In this document: positions 16,653-25,476 of the stretch, piece by piece
Position numbering within the stretch: position 1 is the stretch's first letter
Layout: every line of letters begins with the position of its first letter
Assembly: GCA_000955795.1 (NCBI GenBank)
Contig: JYOB01000014.1
Location: forward strand, 368,537-432,536
Reading direction: 5' to 3'
Source of the DNA: Burkholderiaceae bacterium 26
GTDB lineage: Bacteria; Pseudomonadota; Gammaproteobacteria; Burkholderiales; Burkholderiaceae
Length of the DNA: 64,000 bases
Position numbers and translations under genes: made by a program
Notes under the pieces: model-generated
Database searches by the model: none
What the model saw: the letters and a program-made list of their open reading frames with translations, nothing else
What the model was told of the DNA's origin: nothing

Positions 16653-17423
16653 ATGGCGCAGGACATCATTCTCGAAACGCGCGGACTGACCAAGGGCTTC
16701 AAAGGCTTTACCGCCGTGTCCGACGTCAACTTGCGCGTGCAGCGTGGGTCCATCCATGCGCTCATCGGCCCGAACGGTGCCGGCAAGACGACCTGTTTCA
16801 ACCTGCTGACCAAATTTCTGGTGCCCACGCGCGGCACGATTCTGTTCAACGGCGCCGATATCACATCGGAAAAGCCGGCACAGATTGCGCGCCGCGGCGT
16901 GATCCGCTCGTTTCAGATCTCCGCCGTGTTTCCGCATCTGACGGTGATGGAAAACGTTCGCGTTGGGTTGCAACGGCAGCTCGGTACGGCGTACGCGTTC
17001 TGGCGCAGCGAGCAGTCGCTCAACAGGCTGAACGCGCGTGCGATGGAGCTGCTCGAGCAGGTGGGCCTGACGGAGTTCGCGCACACCGTGACGGTGGAGC
17101 TGCCTTACGGCCGCAAGCGCGCGCTGGAAATTGCCACCACGCTGGCGATGGAGCCGGAGCTGATGCTGCTCGACGAGCCCACGCAGGGCATGGGCCACGA
17201 AGACGTGGACCGTGTGACGGAGCTGATCAAGCGCGTCGCGCAGGGCCGCACGATCCTGATGGTCGAACACAACATGAACGTGGTCTCGTCCATCGCCGAC
17301 AAGATCACGGTGCTGCAGCGCGGCCAGATCCTGGCCGAAGGCCCGTACGAAGACGTCTCGAAGAACCCGCAGGTGATGGAGGCCTATATGGGCACCGCCG
17401 ATGCGGCGCTGGAAGGCCATTGA
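16653..17423 (+). CDS. livG: branched-chain amino acid-type ABC transporter ATPase LivG
   Basis: 256-residue cytoplasmic ATPase. Walker A is GPNGAGKT, followed by the Q loop region RSFQISAVFPHLTVMENV; the signature is the relaxed LPYGRKRALEIA form seen in LivG, Walker B is LMLLDEP, and the switch His lies in MVEHNMNVV. The BCA_ABC_TP_C-like tail is short. The start at 16653 (MAQDIILETRG) has AAGAGGGAA upstream. It is the first of five genes (livGFKHM) encoding a HAAT-class uptake system; the actual substrate could be another amino acid or an amide. Confidence 0.92.
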   Translation: MAQDIILETRGLTKGFKGFTAVSDVNLRVQRGSIHALIGPNGAGKTTCFNLLTKFLVPTRGTILFNGADITSEKPAQIARRGVIRSFQISAVFPHLTVMENVRVGLQRQLGTAYAFWRSEQSLNRLNARAMELLEQVGLTEFAHTVTVELPYGRKRALEIATTLAMEPELMLLDEPTQGMGHEDVDRVTELIKRVAQGRTILMVEHNMNVVSSIADKITVLQRGQILAEGPYEDVSKNPQVMEAYMGTADAALEGH

Positions 17424-17526
17424 GGCTATTGAGGCCACTGATCGACGCCGATCGATCACGCGACGCGGCTGCGTGCCGCGTATCAAACGTAAGCGAACGC
17501 TAGACCCGAACACACGAGAACACTGA

Positions 17527-18267
17527 ATGAGCACGCCCGCGCTCCAGATCAAGGACCTGCACGCCTGGTACGGCGAATCGCACATCCTGCATGGTGTCGA
17601 CCTGACCGTGAACCGCGGCGAGGTCGTCACGCTGCTCGGCCGCAATGGCGCGGGTCGTACCACCACGCTGCGCGCCATCATGGGCCTGGTGGGCACGCGC
17701 AAGGGCTCCATCGTCGTGCATGACGCAAGCGGGGCGGGCGTAGAAACGATCGACCTGCCCACGCACAAGATCGCCCATTGCGGCATTGGCTACTGCCCAG
17801 AAGAGCGCGGCATTTTCTCGAGCCTGTCGTGCGAAGAGAACCTGATGCTGCCGCCGGTATTGAAGGGCCAGGTGGCCAAGACCGGCAATGCCGGCATGAG
17901 CATCGACGAGATCTACGAGATGTTCCCGAACCTGGCCGAGCGCCGCCAAAGCCAGGGCACGCGCCTGTCGGGGGGCGAGCAGCAGATGCTGGCGGTTGGG
18001 CGCATCCTGCGCACCGGCGCGAACCTGTTGTTGCTCGATGAGATTTCCGAGGGACTGGCCCCGGTGATCGTGCAGGCGCTGGCTCGCATGATCCTGATGC
18101 TCAAGAAGCGCGGCTACACGGTGGTGATGGTGGAGCAGAACTTCCGCTTTGCCGCGCCGCTGGCAGACCGCTTTTATGTGATGGAACATGGCCGCATCGT
18201 TGAGCGCTTCGAAGCGGCGCAGTTGCAGGACAAGATGCCGGTGCTGCACGAGCTGCTCGGCGTTTAA
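17527..18267 (+). CDS. livF: branched-chain amino acid-type ABC transporter ATPase LivF, Walker A variant
   Basis: 246-residue ATPase, partner of LivG. Most motifs are canonical: LSGGEQQMLAVGRIL signature, Walker B LLLLDEISEGLAP and switch His-equivalent region VVMVEQNFRF. The Walker A at residues 38-45 reads GRNGAGRT, with Arg44 (codon CGT, 17656-17658) where the invariant Lys is expected. Lys to Arg usually destroys ATP hydrolysis, so this subunit may bind ATP poorly and the heterodimer with LivG may be asymmetric; alternatively Arg is tolerated in this lineage. The reading is directly visible in the DNA and the frame is otherwise intact. Confidence 0.92.
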   Translation: MSTPALQIKDLHAWYGESHILHGVDLTVNRGEVVTLLGRNGAGRTTTLRAIMGLVGTRKGSIVVHDASGAGVETIDLPTHKIAHCGIGYCPEERGIFSSLSCEENLMLPPVLKGQVAKTGNAGMSIDEIYEMFPNLAERRQSQGTRLSGGEQQMLAVGRILRTGANLLLLDEISEGLAPVIVQALARMILMLKKRGYTVVMVEQNFRFAAPLADRFYVMEHGRIVERFEAAQLQDKMPVLHELLGV

Positions 18268-18342
18268 GGTGTTTTCCCGATCGATTTGCAAGACCCTTGC
18301 GCCAGCCTGATCCGCGGCGCGTACGACACAGGAGACAAGACC

Positions 18343-19551
18343 ATGACACTCAAGAAGCTGGCTGGTGCATTGATGGCGGTAGGGCTGGGCGCGGCAGCAT
18401 TCGGCGCGCACGCACAGGTAAGCGGCGACAAGGTGAAGATCGGCTACATCACCGATCTCTCGGGTCTGTATGCCGACATCGACGGGCAGGGCGGTGTCGA
18501 GGCGGTCAAGATGGCGATCGAGGATGCGGGCGGCAAGGTGCTCGGCAAGCCGATCGAACTGGTGACGGCTGATCACCAGAACAAGGCCGACATTGCCGCT
18601 TCGAAGGCGCGCGAGTGGATGGACCAGCAAGGCCTGGACATGCTGCTGGGCGGCACGAACTCCGCCACGGGCCTGGCCATGAACAAGGTGGCTTCCGAGA
18701 AGAAGCGCGTGTTCATCGACATCGGTGCCGGCACGGCGCGCCTGACCAACGAAGAGTGCACGCCGTACACGATCCACTATGCGTATGACACCGTGGCGCT
18801 GGCCAAGGGCACGGGCAGCGCGGTGGTCAAGCAGGGCGGTAAGTCGTGGTTCTTCCTGACCGCTGATTACGCCTTCGGCCACTCGCTGGAGAACGACACG
18901 ACGGCCGTGGTCAAAGCCAACGGCGGCACGGTGGTGGGTTCGGTCAAGCACCCGCTGTCGGCGTCGGACTTCTCTTCGTACCTGCTGCAGGCACAGGCAT
19001 CCAAGGCGCAGATCCTGGGTCTGGCCAACGCTGGCGGCGACACGATCAACTCGATCAAGGCGGCCAAGGAATTCGGCATCACCAAGACGATGAAGATCGC
19101 CGGCCTGCTGATGTTCATCAACGACGTGCACAGCCTGGGCCTGCAGACGGCCGAAGGCCTGCTGATGACCGACAGCTGGTACTGGGACATGAACGACGCC
19201 ACGCGCAAGTTCGCCAACCGCTACTTCATGAAGATGAAGAAGATGCCGAGCAGCCTGCAGGCGGCGGACTATTCGGCGGTGTCGAACTACATCAAGGCCG
19301 TGGCGGCTGCCGGCACGGATGATCCGGACAAGGTCATCGCGCAGCTCAAGAAGACCAAGATCGACGACTTCTACACGAAGGGCTACATCCGCCAGGACGG
19401 CCGTGGCATCCACGACATGTACCTGCTGCAGGTGAAGACGCCGGCCGAATCGAAGAAGCCGTGGGACTACCTGAAGGTCGTGGCGACGATCCCGGGCGAA
19501 CAGGCCTTCACCACGCCGGCCGAGTCGAAGTGCTCGCTGATGAAGAAGTAA
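18343..19551 (+). CDS. livK: ABC transporter periplasmic substrate-binding protein, Leu/Ile/Val-type
   Basis: 402-residue precursor with a signal peptide ending AFGAHAQ. The mature protein is a type I periplasmic binding protein (Peripla_BP_6): VKIGYITDLSGLYADIDGQG at the N-terminus, ASKAREWMDQQGLDMLLGGT, and WFFLTADYAFGHSLENDT in the second half. Cys residues in NEECTPYTIH and near the end (SKCSLMKK) could form a disulfide. The ligand is not predictable; family members bind branched-chain amino acids, amides, urea or aromatic compounds. It lies between livF and livH. CAGGAGACAAGACC precedes the chosen ATG. Confidence 0.92.
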   Translation: MTLKKLAGALMAVGLGAAAFGAHAQVSGDKVKIGYITDLSGLYADIDGQGGVEAVKMAIEDAGGKVLGKPIELVTADHQNKADIAASKAREWMDQQGLDMLLGGTNSATGLAMNKVASEKKRVFIDIGAGTARLTNEECTPYTIHYAYDTVALAKGTGSAVVKQGGKSWFFLTADYAFGHSLENDTTAVVKANGGTVVGSVKHPLSASDFSSYLLQAQASKAQILGLANAGGDTINSIKAAKEFGITKTMKIAGLLMFINDVHSLGLQTAEGLLMTDSWYWDMNDATRKFANRYFMKMKKMPSSLQAADYSAVSNYIKAVAAAGTDDPDKVIAQLKKTKIDDFYTKGYIRQDGRGIHDMYLLQVKTPAESKKPWDYLKVVATIPGEQAFTTPAESKCSLMKK

Positions 19552-19631
19552 AAGCGTAGGCAATCCGGCGTCGCTGTCCGTGTGGATGGCGGCGCCATCA
19601 ACGTTGTGCTGGTGTTCTTTCCCTGACCGCG

Positions 19632-20516
19632 ATGGAAATTTTCGGCGTTCCGCTACCGGCCATGCTCAGCCAATTGCTGCTGGGTCTGGTCAACGGTTCC
19701 TTCTATGCGATGTTGAGCCTCGGCCTTGCGGTCATCTTCGGGCTGCTCAACGTCATCAATTTTGCGCACGGCGCGCTCTTCATGCTGGGCGCAGTGCTCA
19801 CGTGGATGGGCTTCTCGTACCTGGGCGTGCCGTACTGGGCGATGCTGGTGCTCTCGCCGCTGGTGATCGGCCTGCTGGGCATGGTGATCGAACGCACGCT
19901 GCTGCGCTTCATCTACAAACTCGATCATCTCTATGGCCTGCTGCTCACGCTGGGCGTGACGCTTGTCATCGAAGGCGTGTTCCGCGCCATTTACGGCGTG
20001 TCGGGCCTGCCGTATGACACGCCCGAATTGCTGCAGGGTGCCACCGATCTCGGCTTCATGATGCTGCCCAACTATCGCGCCTGGGTGGTGGTGGCGTCGC
20101 TGGCGGTGTGCTTCGCCACGTGGTTCATGATCGAAAAGACCAAGCTGGGCGCCTACCTGCGCGCCGGCACCGAAAACCCGAAGCTGGTTGAAGCCTTTGG
20201 CGTGAACGTGCCGCTGATGGTCACGCTCACCTACGGTTTTGGCGTGGCGCTGGCGGCGTTTGCTGGCGTGCTGGCTGCGCCCGTCATCCAGATCTCGCCG
20301 CTGATGGGGCAGAGCATGATCATCACCGTGTTTGCGGTGGTGGTGATTGGCGGCATGGGGTCGATTCTCGGTTCGATCATCACCGGGCTGGGCCTGGGTG
20401 TGGTCGAGGGGCTGACCAAGGTGTTTTATCCACAGGCGTCGGCGACCGTGGTGTTCGTGATCATGGTGCTGGTGCTGCTGGTGCGTCCGGCGGGCCTGTT
20501 CGGTAAAGAGAAATGA
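19632..20516 (+). CDS. livH: branched-chain amino acid-type ABC permease LivH
   Basis: 294-residue inner-membrane permease with about eight transmembrane segments. Family landmarks: LGLVNGSFYAMLSLGLAVIF, NVINFAHGALFMLGA, and the C-terminal MGQSMIITVFAVVVIGGMGS with LGSIITGLGLGVVEG, the cytoplasmic coupling region. It forms the channel with LivM. Its stop overlaps the livM start by 4 nt (ATGA, 20513-20516), so the two are translationally coupled. Confidence 0.94.
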   Translation: MEIFGVPLPAMLSQLLLGLVNGSFYAMLSLGLAVIFGLLNVINFAHGALFMLGAVLTWMGFSYLGVPYWAMLVLSPLVIGLLGMVIERTLLRFIYKLDHLYGLLLTLGVTLVIEGVFRAIYGVSGLPYDTPELLQGATDLGFMMLPNYRAWVVVASLAVCFATWFMIEKTKLGAYLRAGTENPKLVEAFGVNVPLMVTLTYGFGVALAAFAGVLAAPVIQISPLMGQSMIITVFAVVVIGGMGSILGSIITGLGLGVVEGLTKVFYPQASATVVFVIMVLVLLVRPAGLFGKEK

Positions 20517-21517
20517 GCGGCGCGGCCAACATGACCAACTCTTCTTCCCTCAAATACGTCCTGTACGGCCTGCTGCTGGTGGCGCTGATTGCCGCACCGC
20601 TGGTGGGCGCGTATCCGGTGTTCGTCGCCAAGCTGCTGTGCTTTGCGCTGTTTGCCTCCGCATTCAACCTGCTGCTGGGCTACACGGGGCTGCTGTCGTT
20701 CGGGCACGCTGCCTTCTTTGGCGGCGCGGGCTACGTGGCCGGGTACATGATGCGCGACCTGCATGTCACGCCTGAACTGGGGTTGCTGGCCGGCACCGCG
20801 GCGGGCGCGTTCATCGGATTGATCGTCGGCCTGCTGGCCATCCGCCGCCAGGGCATCTATTTCGCGATGATCACGCTGGCGCTGGCGCAGATGCTGTACT
20901 TCTTCTGTCTGCAGGTGCCGTTCACCGGCGGTGAAGATGGGCTGCAAGGCGTGCCGCGCGGCAAGCTGTTCGGCGTGCTGGATCTGTCGTCCGACCTGAC
21001 GCTGTATTACGTTGTGCTCGCCATCGTGGCGCTGGCGTTTCTGCTGATCGTGCGCACCATCCACTCGCCGTTCGGGCAGATCCTCAAGGCCATCAAAGAG
21101 AACGAGCCGCGCGCCACGTCCCTCGGTTACGACACTGATCGTTTCAAGCTGCTGGCCTTCGTGCTGTCGGCGGCGCTCACGGGCCTGGCCGGCTCGCTCA
21201 AGACGCTGGTGCTTGGCTTCGAGACGCTCACCGATGTGCACTGGTCGATGTCCGGCTCGGTCATCCTGATGACGCTTGTGGGCGGCCTGGGTATCCTGTC
21301 GGGTCCGCTGCTGGGCGCGGCGTTGGTGATTGCGCTGGAAAACAAGCTCGGCGACGTCGGCAGCTTCCTGGCCGGCGCGACCGGCATCGACGGCTTCAAT
21401 ATCCTCGGCGAATCGGTCACCACGGTCACGGGCGCGATCTTCGTGATCTGCGTGCTGACCTTCCGCCGCGGCATCATGGGCGAAATTGCGGCTCGCGTGC
21501 CCTGGTTGCGACGTTGA
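20513..21517 (+). CDS. livM: branched-chain amino acid-type ABC permease LivM
   Basis: 334-residue second permease. Landmarks: LGYTGLLSFGHAAFFGGAGY, IRRQGIYFAMITLALAQ, and the coupling motif HSPFGQILKAIKENEPRATS with LGYDTDRFKLLAFVLSAALT. About nine membrane segments. It starts inside the livH stop codon and is the last gene of the operon; a hairpin 200 bp downstream (21718-21753) probably ends the transcript. Confidence 0.94.
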   Translation: MSGAANMTNSSSLKYVLYGLLLVALIAAPLVGAYPVFVAKLLCFALFASAFNLLLGYTGLLSFGHAAFFGGAGYVAGYMMRDLHVTPELGLLAGTAAGAFIGLIVGLLAIRRQGIYFAMITLALAQMLYFFCLQVPFTGGEDGLQGVPRGKLFGVLDLSSDLTLYYVVLAIVALAFLLIVRTIHSPFGQILKAIKENEPRATSLGYDTDRFKLLAFVLSAALTGLAGSLKTLVLGFETLTDVHWSMSGSVILMTLVGGLGILSGPLLGAALVIALENKLGDVGSFLAGATGIDGFNILGESVTTVTGAIFVICVLTFRRGIMGEIAARVPWLRR

Positions 21518-21717
21518 CGCCACAATGCGAGAAGATGCCGGCGAGTTTCAGCCAGACGGCTGAACTTGGTGCCTCATGCACCGTAAGGGTTTGCTCTAGT
21601 TGCTGCATTGCGGTGCATCTTTTACAGTCGCGTTACGGTTTTCGCACGAGATAAATGAGGCGGGAGCGAGGAGACGACAGCACACACCGCATGTACGGTG
21701 GAGATGCAAAATAAATG

Positions 21718-21753
21718 AAGGCCCTGCCAGGCGATCCCCGGCAGGGCCTTTTA
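21718..21753. terminator. rho-independent terminator, probably bidirectional
   Basis: AAGGCCCTGCC (21718-21728) pairs with GGCAGGGCCTT (21740-21750), an 11-bp perfect stem with an 11-nt loop and T-rich flanks on both sides. It would stop liv transcripts from the left and the small gene at 21751-22002 from the right. Confidence 0.9.
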
Positions 21754-22002
21754 GTTTGTGCGCTCACCTTCCGCGTGGCCGTCAGCCAGCAATGCCCGAC
21801 CCCGGGCGCTGACCGTCACCAGGTGCAACTCAGGCGGAGATCCGGGCGCGCAGTCCACCAGCCCGTCAGTGCACGCATCTTCCCAGATCGACAAACGCGG
21901 ACACGACGTCCGCCACGTTTCCAGCACTTCGGCGTAAGGCCTGGGCCGCTCGGCCAGCGACTGCAGCAATTGCAGGGTGAGGGCACGGGTCGGATCGGCC
22001 AT
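21751..22002 (-). CDS. small conserved protein, winged-helix-like, unknown function
   Basis: 83-residue soluble protein starting MADPTRALTLQLLQSLAERP, then YAEVLETWRTSCPRLSIWED, and ending in an LVTVSARGRALLADG strand-helix pattern like the wing of small winged-helix proteins. I recall similar short proteins across Burkholderiales but no function. CTCCGGAG just upstream of the ATG at 22002 gives a ribosome-binding site. A longer frame to 22188 is rejected. Its stop lies in the terminator hairpin flank. It is divergent from the gene at 22092. Confidence 0.75.
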   Translation of the reverse strand: MADPTRALTLQLLQSLAERPRPYAEVLETWRTSCPRLSIWEDACTDGLVDCAPGSPPELHLVTVSARGRALLADGHAEGERTN

Positions 22003-22091
22003 GGCGGGCTCCGGAGGGTGACGGCTCCATTCTGGTTCGCGCGCGTTCACCAGAGAAATACATTCGGTGTCGACGCCTATGCGCGCGCTGC

Positions 22092-22559
22092 ATGACAATG
22101 GCGCCTTCGCCAGAGCTGCCCATGACCCTGTCCACTCGCCTTGCCACGCCTGACGACCGGCCGCGCCTGCTGGCCGCCGTTGCATCAACCGCCTCGCCGC
22201 TGCAGTTGGCGCATGCCGTCGATACGCTGCTCGCGCATCCGAGCGTGCATCCTTGCTTCCTGGTGGAAAAAGGGGAGGTGTTGGCCGGCGTGGCGCCGAT
22301 CACGCTTGTGCCGCATCTGGTGCTAGGCGGCTTGGTGGCGTGGCTGCCGGCGGGCGTGATGGTGTTTTCGGGCGACATGGCCACGCGTGACACCGCCTTG
22401 GCCGCCATCAATGAGTACGCCAGAGCACATGGCATACTCCACGTCCTGCTGCCGCCCGCGGCGCTTTCTGCTGAAGACGCCGCAGCGCTCGACTTTGCGC
22501 CCGATGCATCCGGCTGCTGGCGGCGCAGCGCGCGCCCGTCGCCCAAGTCGCTGGGCTAA
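22092..22559 (+). CDS. unknown protein, possible GNAT-like fold
   Basis: 155-residue soluble protein I cannot place. The segment TRLATPDDRPRLLAAVA at residues 15-31 looks like the first strand and helix of a GNAT acetyltransferase, and GEVLAGVAPITLVPHLVLGG could be the central strands, but no acetyl-CoA pyrophosphate loop (QxxGxG/A) is visible. Two starts are possible, 22092 and 22122 (MTLSTR), neither with a strong ribosome-binding site. It is followed 23 bp later by the TauE/SafE gene and may be co-transcribed with it. Confidence 0.55.
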   Translation: MTMAPSPELPMTLSTRLATPDDRPRLLAAVASTASPLQLAHAVDTLLAHPSVHPCFLVEKGEVLAGVAPITLVPHLVLGGLVAWLPAGVMVFSGDMATRDTALAAINEYARAHGILHVLLPPAALSAEDAAALDFAPDASGCWRRSARPSPKSLG

Positions 22560-22582
22560 TCCTTCCCGTTTCGTTTCTCCTG

Positions 22583-23341
22583 ATGGAATTCGCTTTGCTC
22601 GCCGTGGCTGGCTTTCTGGCCGGCCTGATCGATGCCGTGGCCGGTGGCGGCGGCTTGGTGCAGATTCCTGCGCTGTTCTCGGCGTATCCCAACATCGCGC
22701 CCGCTACGCTGATCGGCACGAACAAGGTCGCGTCGATGTCGGGCACCGCTACGGCGGCGGTGCGTTACGGCCGCACGGTGCGCATCTATTGGGGCGCGAC
22801 GGCGCCGGCGGTGGTCACGGCGTTTGCCTTTTCGCTGCTGGGCGCGTGGGCGCTCATGCATATCCCGGCCGAGCCGCTGCGCCGCGCGCTGCCGTTCGTG
22901 CTGGCCGTGCTGCTCGTCTACACGGTCGCCAAGAAGGATCTTGGCGCCGATCATGCCCCGAGCCTCAAGGGCTGGCGTGAGCGTGCGGCAGCCCTGGTGG
23001 CCGGCGCCGCCATTGGCTTCTACGACGGCGTGTTCGGCCCGGGCACCGGCAGCTTTCTAATGATCGTGTTCGTGCGGGTGTTCGGATACGACTTTCTGCA
23101 CGCGTCGGCATCTACCAAGATCGTCAACTTGGCGACCAACGTGGCGGCCTTGCTGCTGTTGGCCGCCAAGGGCCACGTCTGGTGGCAGCTCGGCGTGGTG
23201 ATGGCAGTCACCAACGTCGCCGGCAATCAGGTCGGCAGCCACCTCGCGCTGCGGCATGGCAGCCGCTTCGTGCGCAAGGTGTTCATCGTGGTGGTGTTGG
23301 CGTTGATTTTGAAGACGGCTTACGACGCGTTCATCCGTTGA
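22583..23341 (+). CDS. TauE/SafE (TSUP) family membrane transporter
   Basis: 252-residue inner-membrane protein with about eight segments. The family repeats are visible: FLAGLIDAVAGGGGLVQIPA in the first half and GFYDGVFGPGTGSFLMIVFV in the second, each carrying the Gly-rich loop of DUF81. TSUP proteins move sulfur-containing anions such as sulfite, sulfoacetate or thiosulfate, or other organic acids. Substrate unknown. Its 3' end overlaps the convergent cupin gene by 11 bp. Confidence 0.9.
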   Translation: MEFALLAVAGFLAGLIDAVAGGGGLVQIPALFSAYPNIAPATLIGTNKVASMSGTATAAVRYGRTVRIYWGATAPAVVTAFAFSLLGAWALMHIPAEPLRRALPFVLAVLLVYTVAKKDLGADHAPSLKGWRERAAALVAGAAIGFYDGVFGPGTGSFLMIVFVRVFGYDFLHASASTKIVNLATNVAALLLLAAKGHVWWQLGVVMAVTNVAGNQVGSHLALRHGSRFVRKVFIVVVLALILKTAYDAFIR

Positions 23342-23708
23342 GTTGCTTCTCAAGCGCCACGCTGCGCTCGGTGATGACGTCACCGGTGTGCTGCGTCGTC
23401 ACGGTCTCAATCAACATGATTCCGCATTCCTCGTCGGCAACGGGAAAGTGACGCACGCCGCGCGGCACGACGCAGAATTCGCCGGGGCCGAGGTGCACGT
23501 CGGCGCGGTCTTCGAAGGCGATTTTCAGGTGGCCGTAGACCACGAAGAACAACTCGTCTTCATTCGGGTGATCGTGCCAGACGAATTCACCCTTGAGCTT
23601 GGCAACCTTGATGTATTGGTCGTTGACCTGCCCGACAATGCGCGGCGACCAATAGTCCGTGACTTGTTCCAGCGCATGCGCGACCTGTACGGCGTGTCCT
23701 GCGAGCAT
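23331..23708 (-). CDS. cupin-domain protein
   Basis: 125-residue single-domain cupin. Metal-ligand motif 1 is FVWHDHPNEDELFFVVYG (two His and Glu) and motif 2 is LGPGEFCVVPRGVRHFPV (terminal His), so a metal-binding active site is intact. The chemistry is unknown; close relatives are annotated only as cupins. The start at 23708 (MLAGHAVQVA) follows a GGAG. Convergent with the TSUP transporter and divergent from the HD oxygenase gene at 23878. Confidence 0.87.
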   Translation of the reverse strand: MLAGHAVQVAHALEQVTDYWSPRIVGQVNDQYIKVAKLKGEFVWHDHPNEDELFFVVYGHLKIAFEDRADVHLGPGEFCVVPRGVRHFPVADEECGIMLIETVTTQHTGDVITERSVALEKQLNG

Positions 23709-23877
23709 GTTGCGCTCCGGTGTGTGGGAAGGCTCTGAAGATAAGGGCGGCCGCCGCGCATTCCCAACCAAACTTTCTAATCGCGCCGATCACGCAGGCT
23801 AATGCTCGGCGCGCTGTCACCCCGTTGACGCACGCGCGGACTAGGCTGCAAGGTTCTGCCTTCTCCCGCGCAGCATC

Positions 23878-24429
23878 ATGGCCCTCAGCCTCGACGATAT
23901 CCGCACGCTTTTCGATCGCCATGGCCGCATCGCTTACAGCGGCGAGCCCGTCACCCAGCTCGAACACGCGCTGCAGACGGCGGCGCTGGCGGAGGCGGCC
24001 GGTGCATCGGATGCGCTGGTTACCGCTGCGCTGTTGCACGACCTGGGCCATTTGCTGAACCTGCAGGGTGAAACGCCCACCGCCCACGGCATCGACGATC
24101 AGCACCAATACTTTGCACTGCCGTTTCTGCGTGCGACGTTTCCCGATGCCGTGCTGGAGCCGATCCGCCTGCATGTGGATGCCAAGCGCTGCCTGTGCGC
24201 GATGGATGCGCACTATTACGCGCGTCTGTCAGCGGATTCCGTACGGAGTCTGGCATTGCAGGGCGGTGTATTTTCAGCGCATGAGGCCGAGGCATTCATG
24301 CAGCGTCCGTACGCGGCTGATGCACTGCAACTGCGCCGCTGGGATGACCTCGCCAAAGTAGCCGGGCAGCGCACGCCTGATCTCGCCCACTTCCTGGCGA
24401 AGGCTGCGCGCGTTTCAGTGGCAGCCTAG
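23878..24429 (+). CDS. PhnZ-like HD-domain di-iron oxygenase
   Basis: 183-residue HD protein. Residues 20-34 read YSGEPVTQLEHALQT, matching PhnZ with its Tyr and Glu (Tyr20 and Glu23 here) that gate the iron site, and His30; the HD pair is His54-Asp55 in LLHDLGH, and HVDAKRCLCAMD (from His99) matches the HVxAKRYL motif of the family. PhnZ cleaves the C-P bond of hydroxy-aminoethylphosphonate with oxygen. No PhnY-like dioxygenase or phosphonate transporter is adjacent, so the substrate is uncertain. The 3' end overlaps the convergent epimerase-like gene by 15 bp. Confidence 0.85.
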   Translation: MALSLDDIRTLFDRHGRIAYSGEPVTQLEHALQTAALAEAAGASDALVTAALLHDLGHLLNLQGETPTAHGIDDQHQYFALPFLRATFPDAVLEPIRLHVDAKRCLCAMDAHYYARLSADSVRSLALQGGVFSAHEAEAFMQRPYAADALQLRRWDDLAKVAGQRTPDLAHFLAKAARVSVAA

Positions 24430-25371
24430 GCTGCGCAGCGTCGTGCCCACGGCTTCGTCCCACGGTGTGTGCGGTTCGGCGCCGAGCGCCTGCACGAGCT
24501 TGGCGTTGTCCATGCGCACCGGCTGCTGCCACAGATAACGCATCTCGCGCATCTCGCGCAGCATCTCCGAGAACGGCGCCAGCACGGGCGTCAGCCACCA
24601 GGGGAACGCGCGCGTCTTGACCGAGTGGCCCACGGCACGACCAATCGATGCGGGCATCTGCGTGCCGTCGGCATCCCAGTGGCCGCGCATGTGATAAACG
24701 GCGAAGTCCGGCAGACGGTCGCCTTGCTCGACAAGACGCAGCATGGTTTCGGCCACATCGGGCAAGTAAGCCCATTGATGCCCGATGCCTGCCGCGCCCG
24801 GATACGTGACGGTGCGCACGGGCTTGCCCGGCTTGACCAGCGCACCCGCGAACCACGTATTGCTTGTTTGCGGCCCGAAGAAGTCGCCCGCGCGCACGAT
24901 CAGGCTGCGCACGCCCTCGGCGCTGGCGGCCTGCATGCGGCGCTCCAGTTCTGCGCGGATCTTGCCCTTGCGCGTGAGCGGTGCCTGCTTTGTCGTTTCG
25001 CGCAGCACTGGAAATGTGTCCGGCGCGAAGTTGTACACCGTGCCCGGCAGCACGATGCGCGCCCCCGAGGCGCGGGCAGCGGCGATGGTGTTGTCGATCA
25101 TCGGCAGCACCTCGCCAGCCCAGTTCTTGTAGCCCGGCGGGTTGACGGCGTGGACGATCAACTCCGCGCCTTGCGCCGCGCCAACCACGTCTTCGCGCAC
25201 CATCGCGTCGCCGCGAATCCATTCGAATGCGGTGTTGCGGTTCGTCAGCGCATCCGGATTGCGCTGCAGCGCCCGCACATGCCAGCCACGTGCCACCAGC
25301 CGACGTGCCACTTCGCCGCCGATGCCGCCGGTGGCGCCCAATACCAATGCGATGCGTTGTGCCTGTTCCAT
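24415..25371 (-). CDS. NAD(P)-dependent epimerase/reductase-like protein
   Basis: 318-residue extended-SDR (atypical) protein. The cofactor motif is ALVLGATGGIGGEVARRL near the N-terminus. AELIVHAVNPPGYKNW follows, then RIVLPGTVYNFAP, where the usual YxxxK is not obvious, and RSLIVRAGDFFGP typical of nucleotide-sugar epimerase relatives. AGGAG upstream supports the start at 25371 rather than a 75-residue longer frame. It faces a LysR gene 105 bp away, its probable regulator. The substrate is unknown. Confidence 0.85.
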   Translation of the reverse strand: MEQAQRIALVLGATGGIGGEVARRLVARGWHVRALQRNPDALTNRNTAFEWIRGDAMVREDVVGAAQGAELIVHAVNPPGYKNWAGEVLPMIDNTIAAARASGARIVLPGTVYNFAPDTFPVLRETTKQAPLTRKGKIRAELERRMQAASAEGVRSLIVRAGDFFGPQTSNTWFAGALVKPGKPVRTVTYPGAAGIGHQWAYLPDVAETMLRLVEQGDRLPDFAVYHMRGHWDADGTQMPASIGRAVGHSVKTRAFPWWLTPVLAPFSEMLREMREMRYLWQQPVRMDNAKLVQALGAEPHTPWDEAVGTTLRSLGCH

Positions 25372-25476
25372 GACCGTGCTCCTGGTTTGTGTGAGAGCGT
25401 TGCGATGGAGGCATTCTGGGCGCGGCTGTGCTTCAATGGAATTGTTGATGATGAGCGTGCAGCTATACGGATTTGT

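Noticed and set aside
17500..19563. A 687-codon minus-strand frame across livF and livK
   Set aside because: Antisense shadow; translation is His/Arg/Gln-rich and unlike any family.
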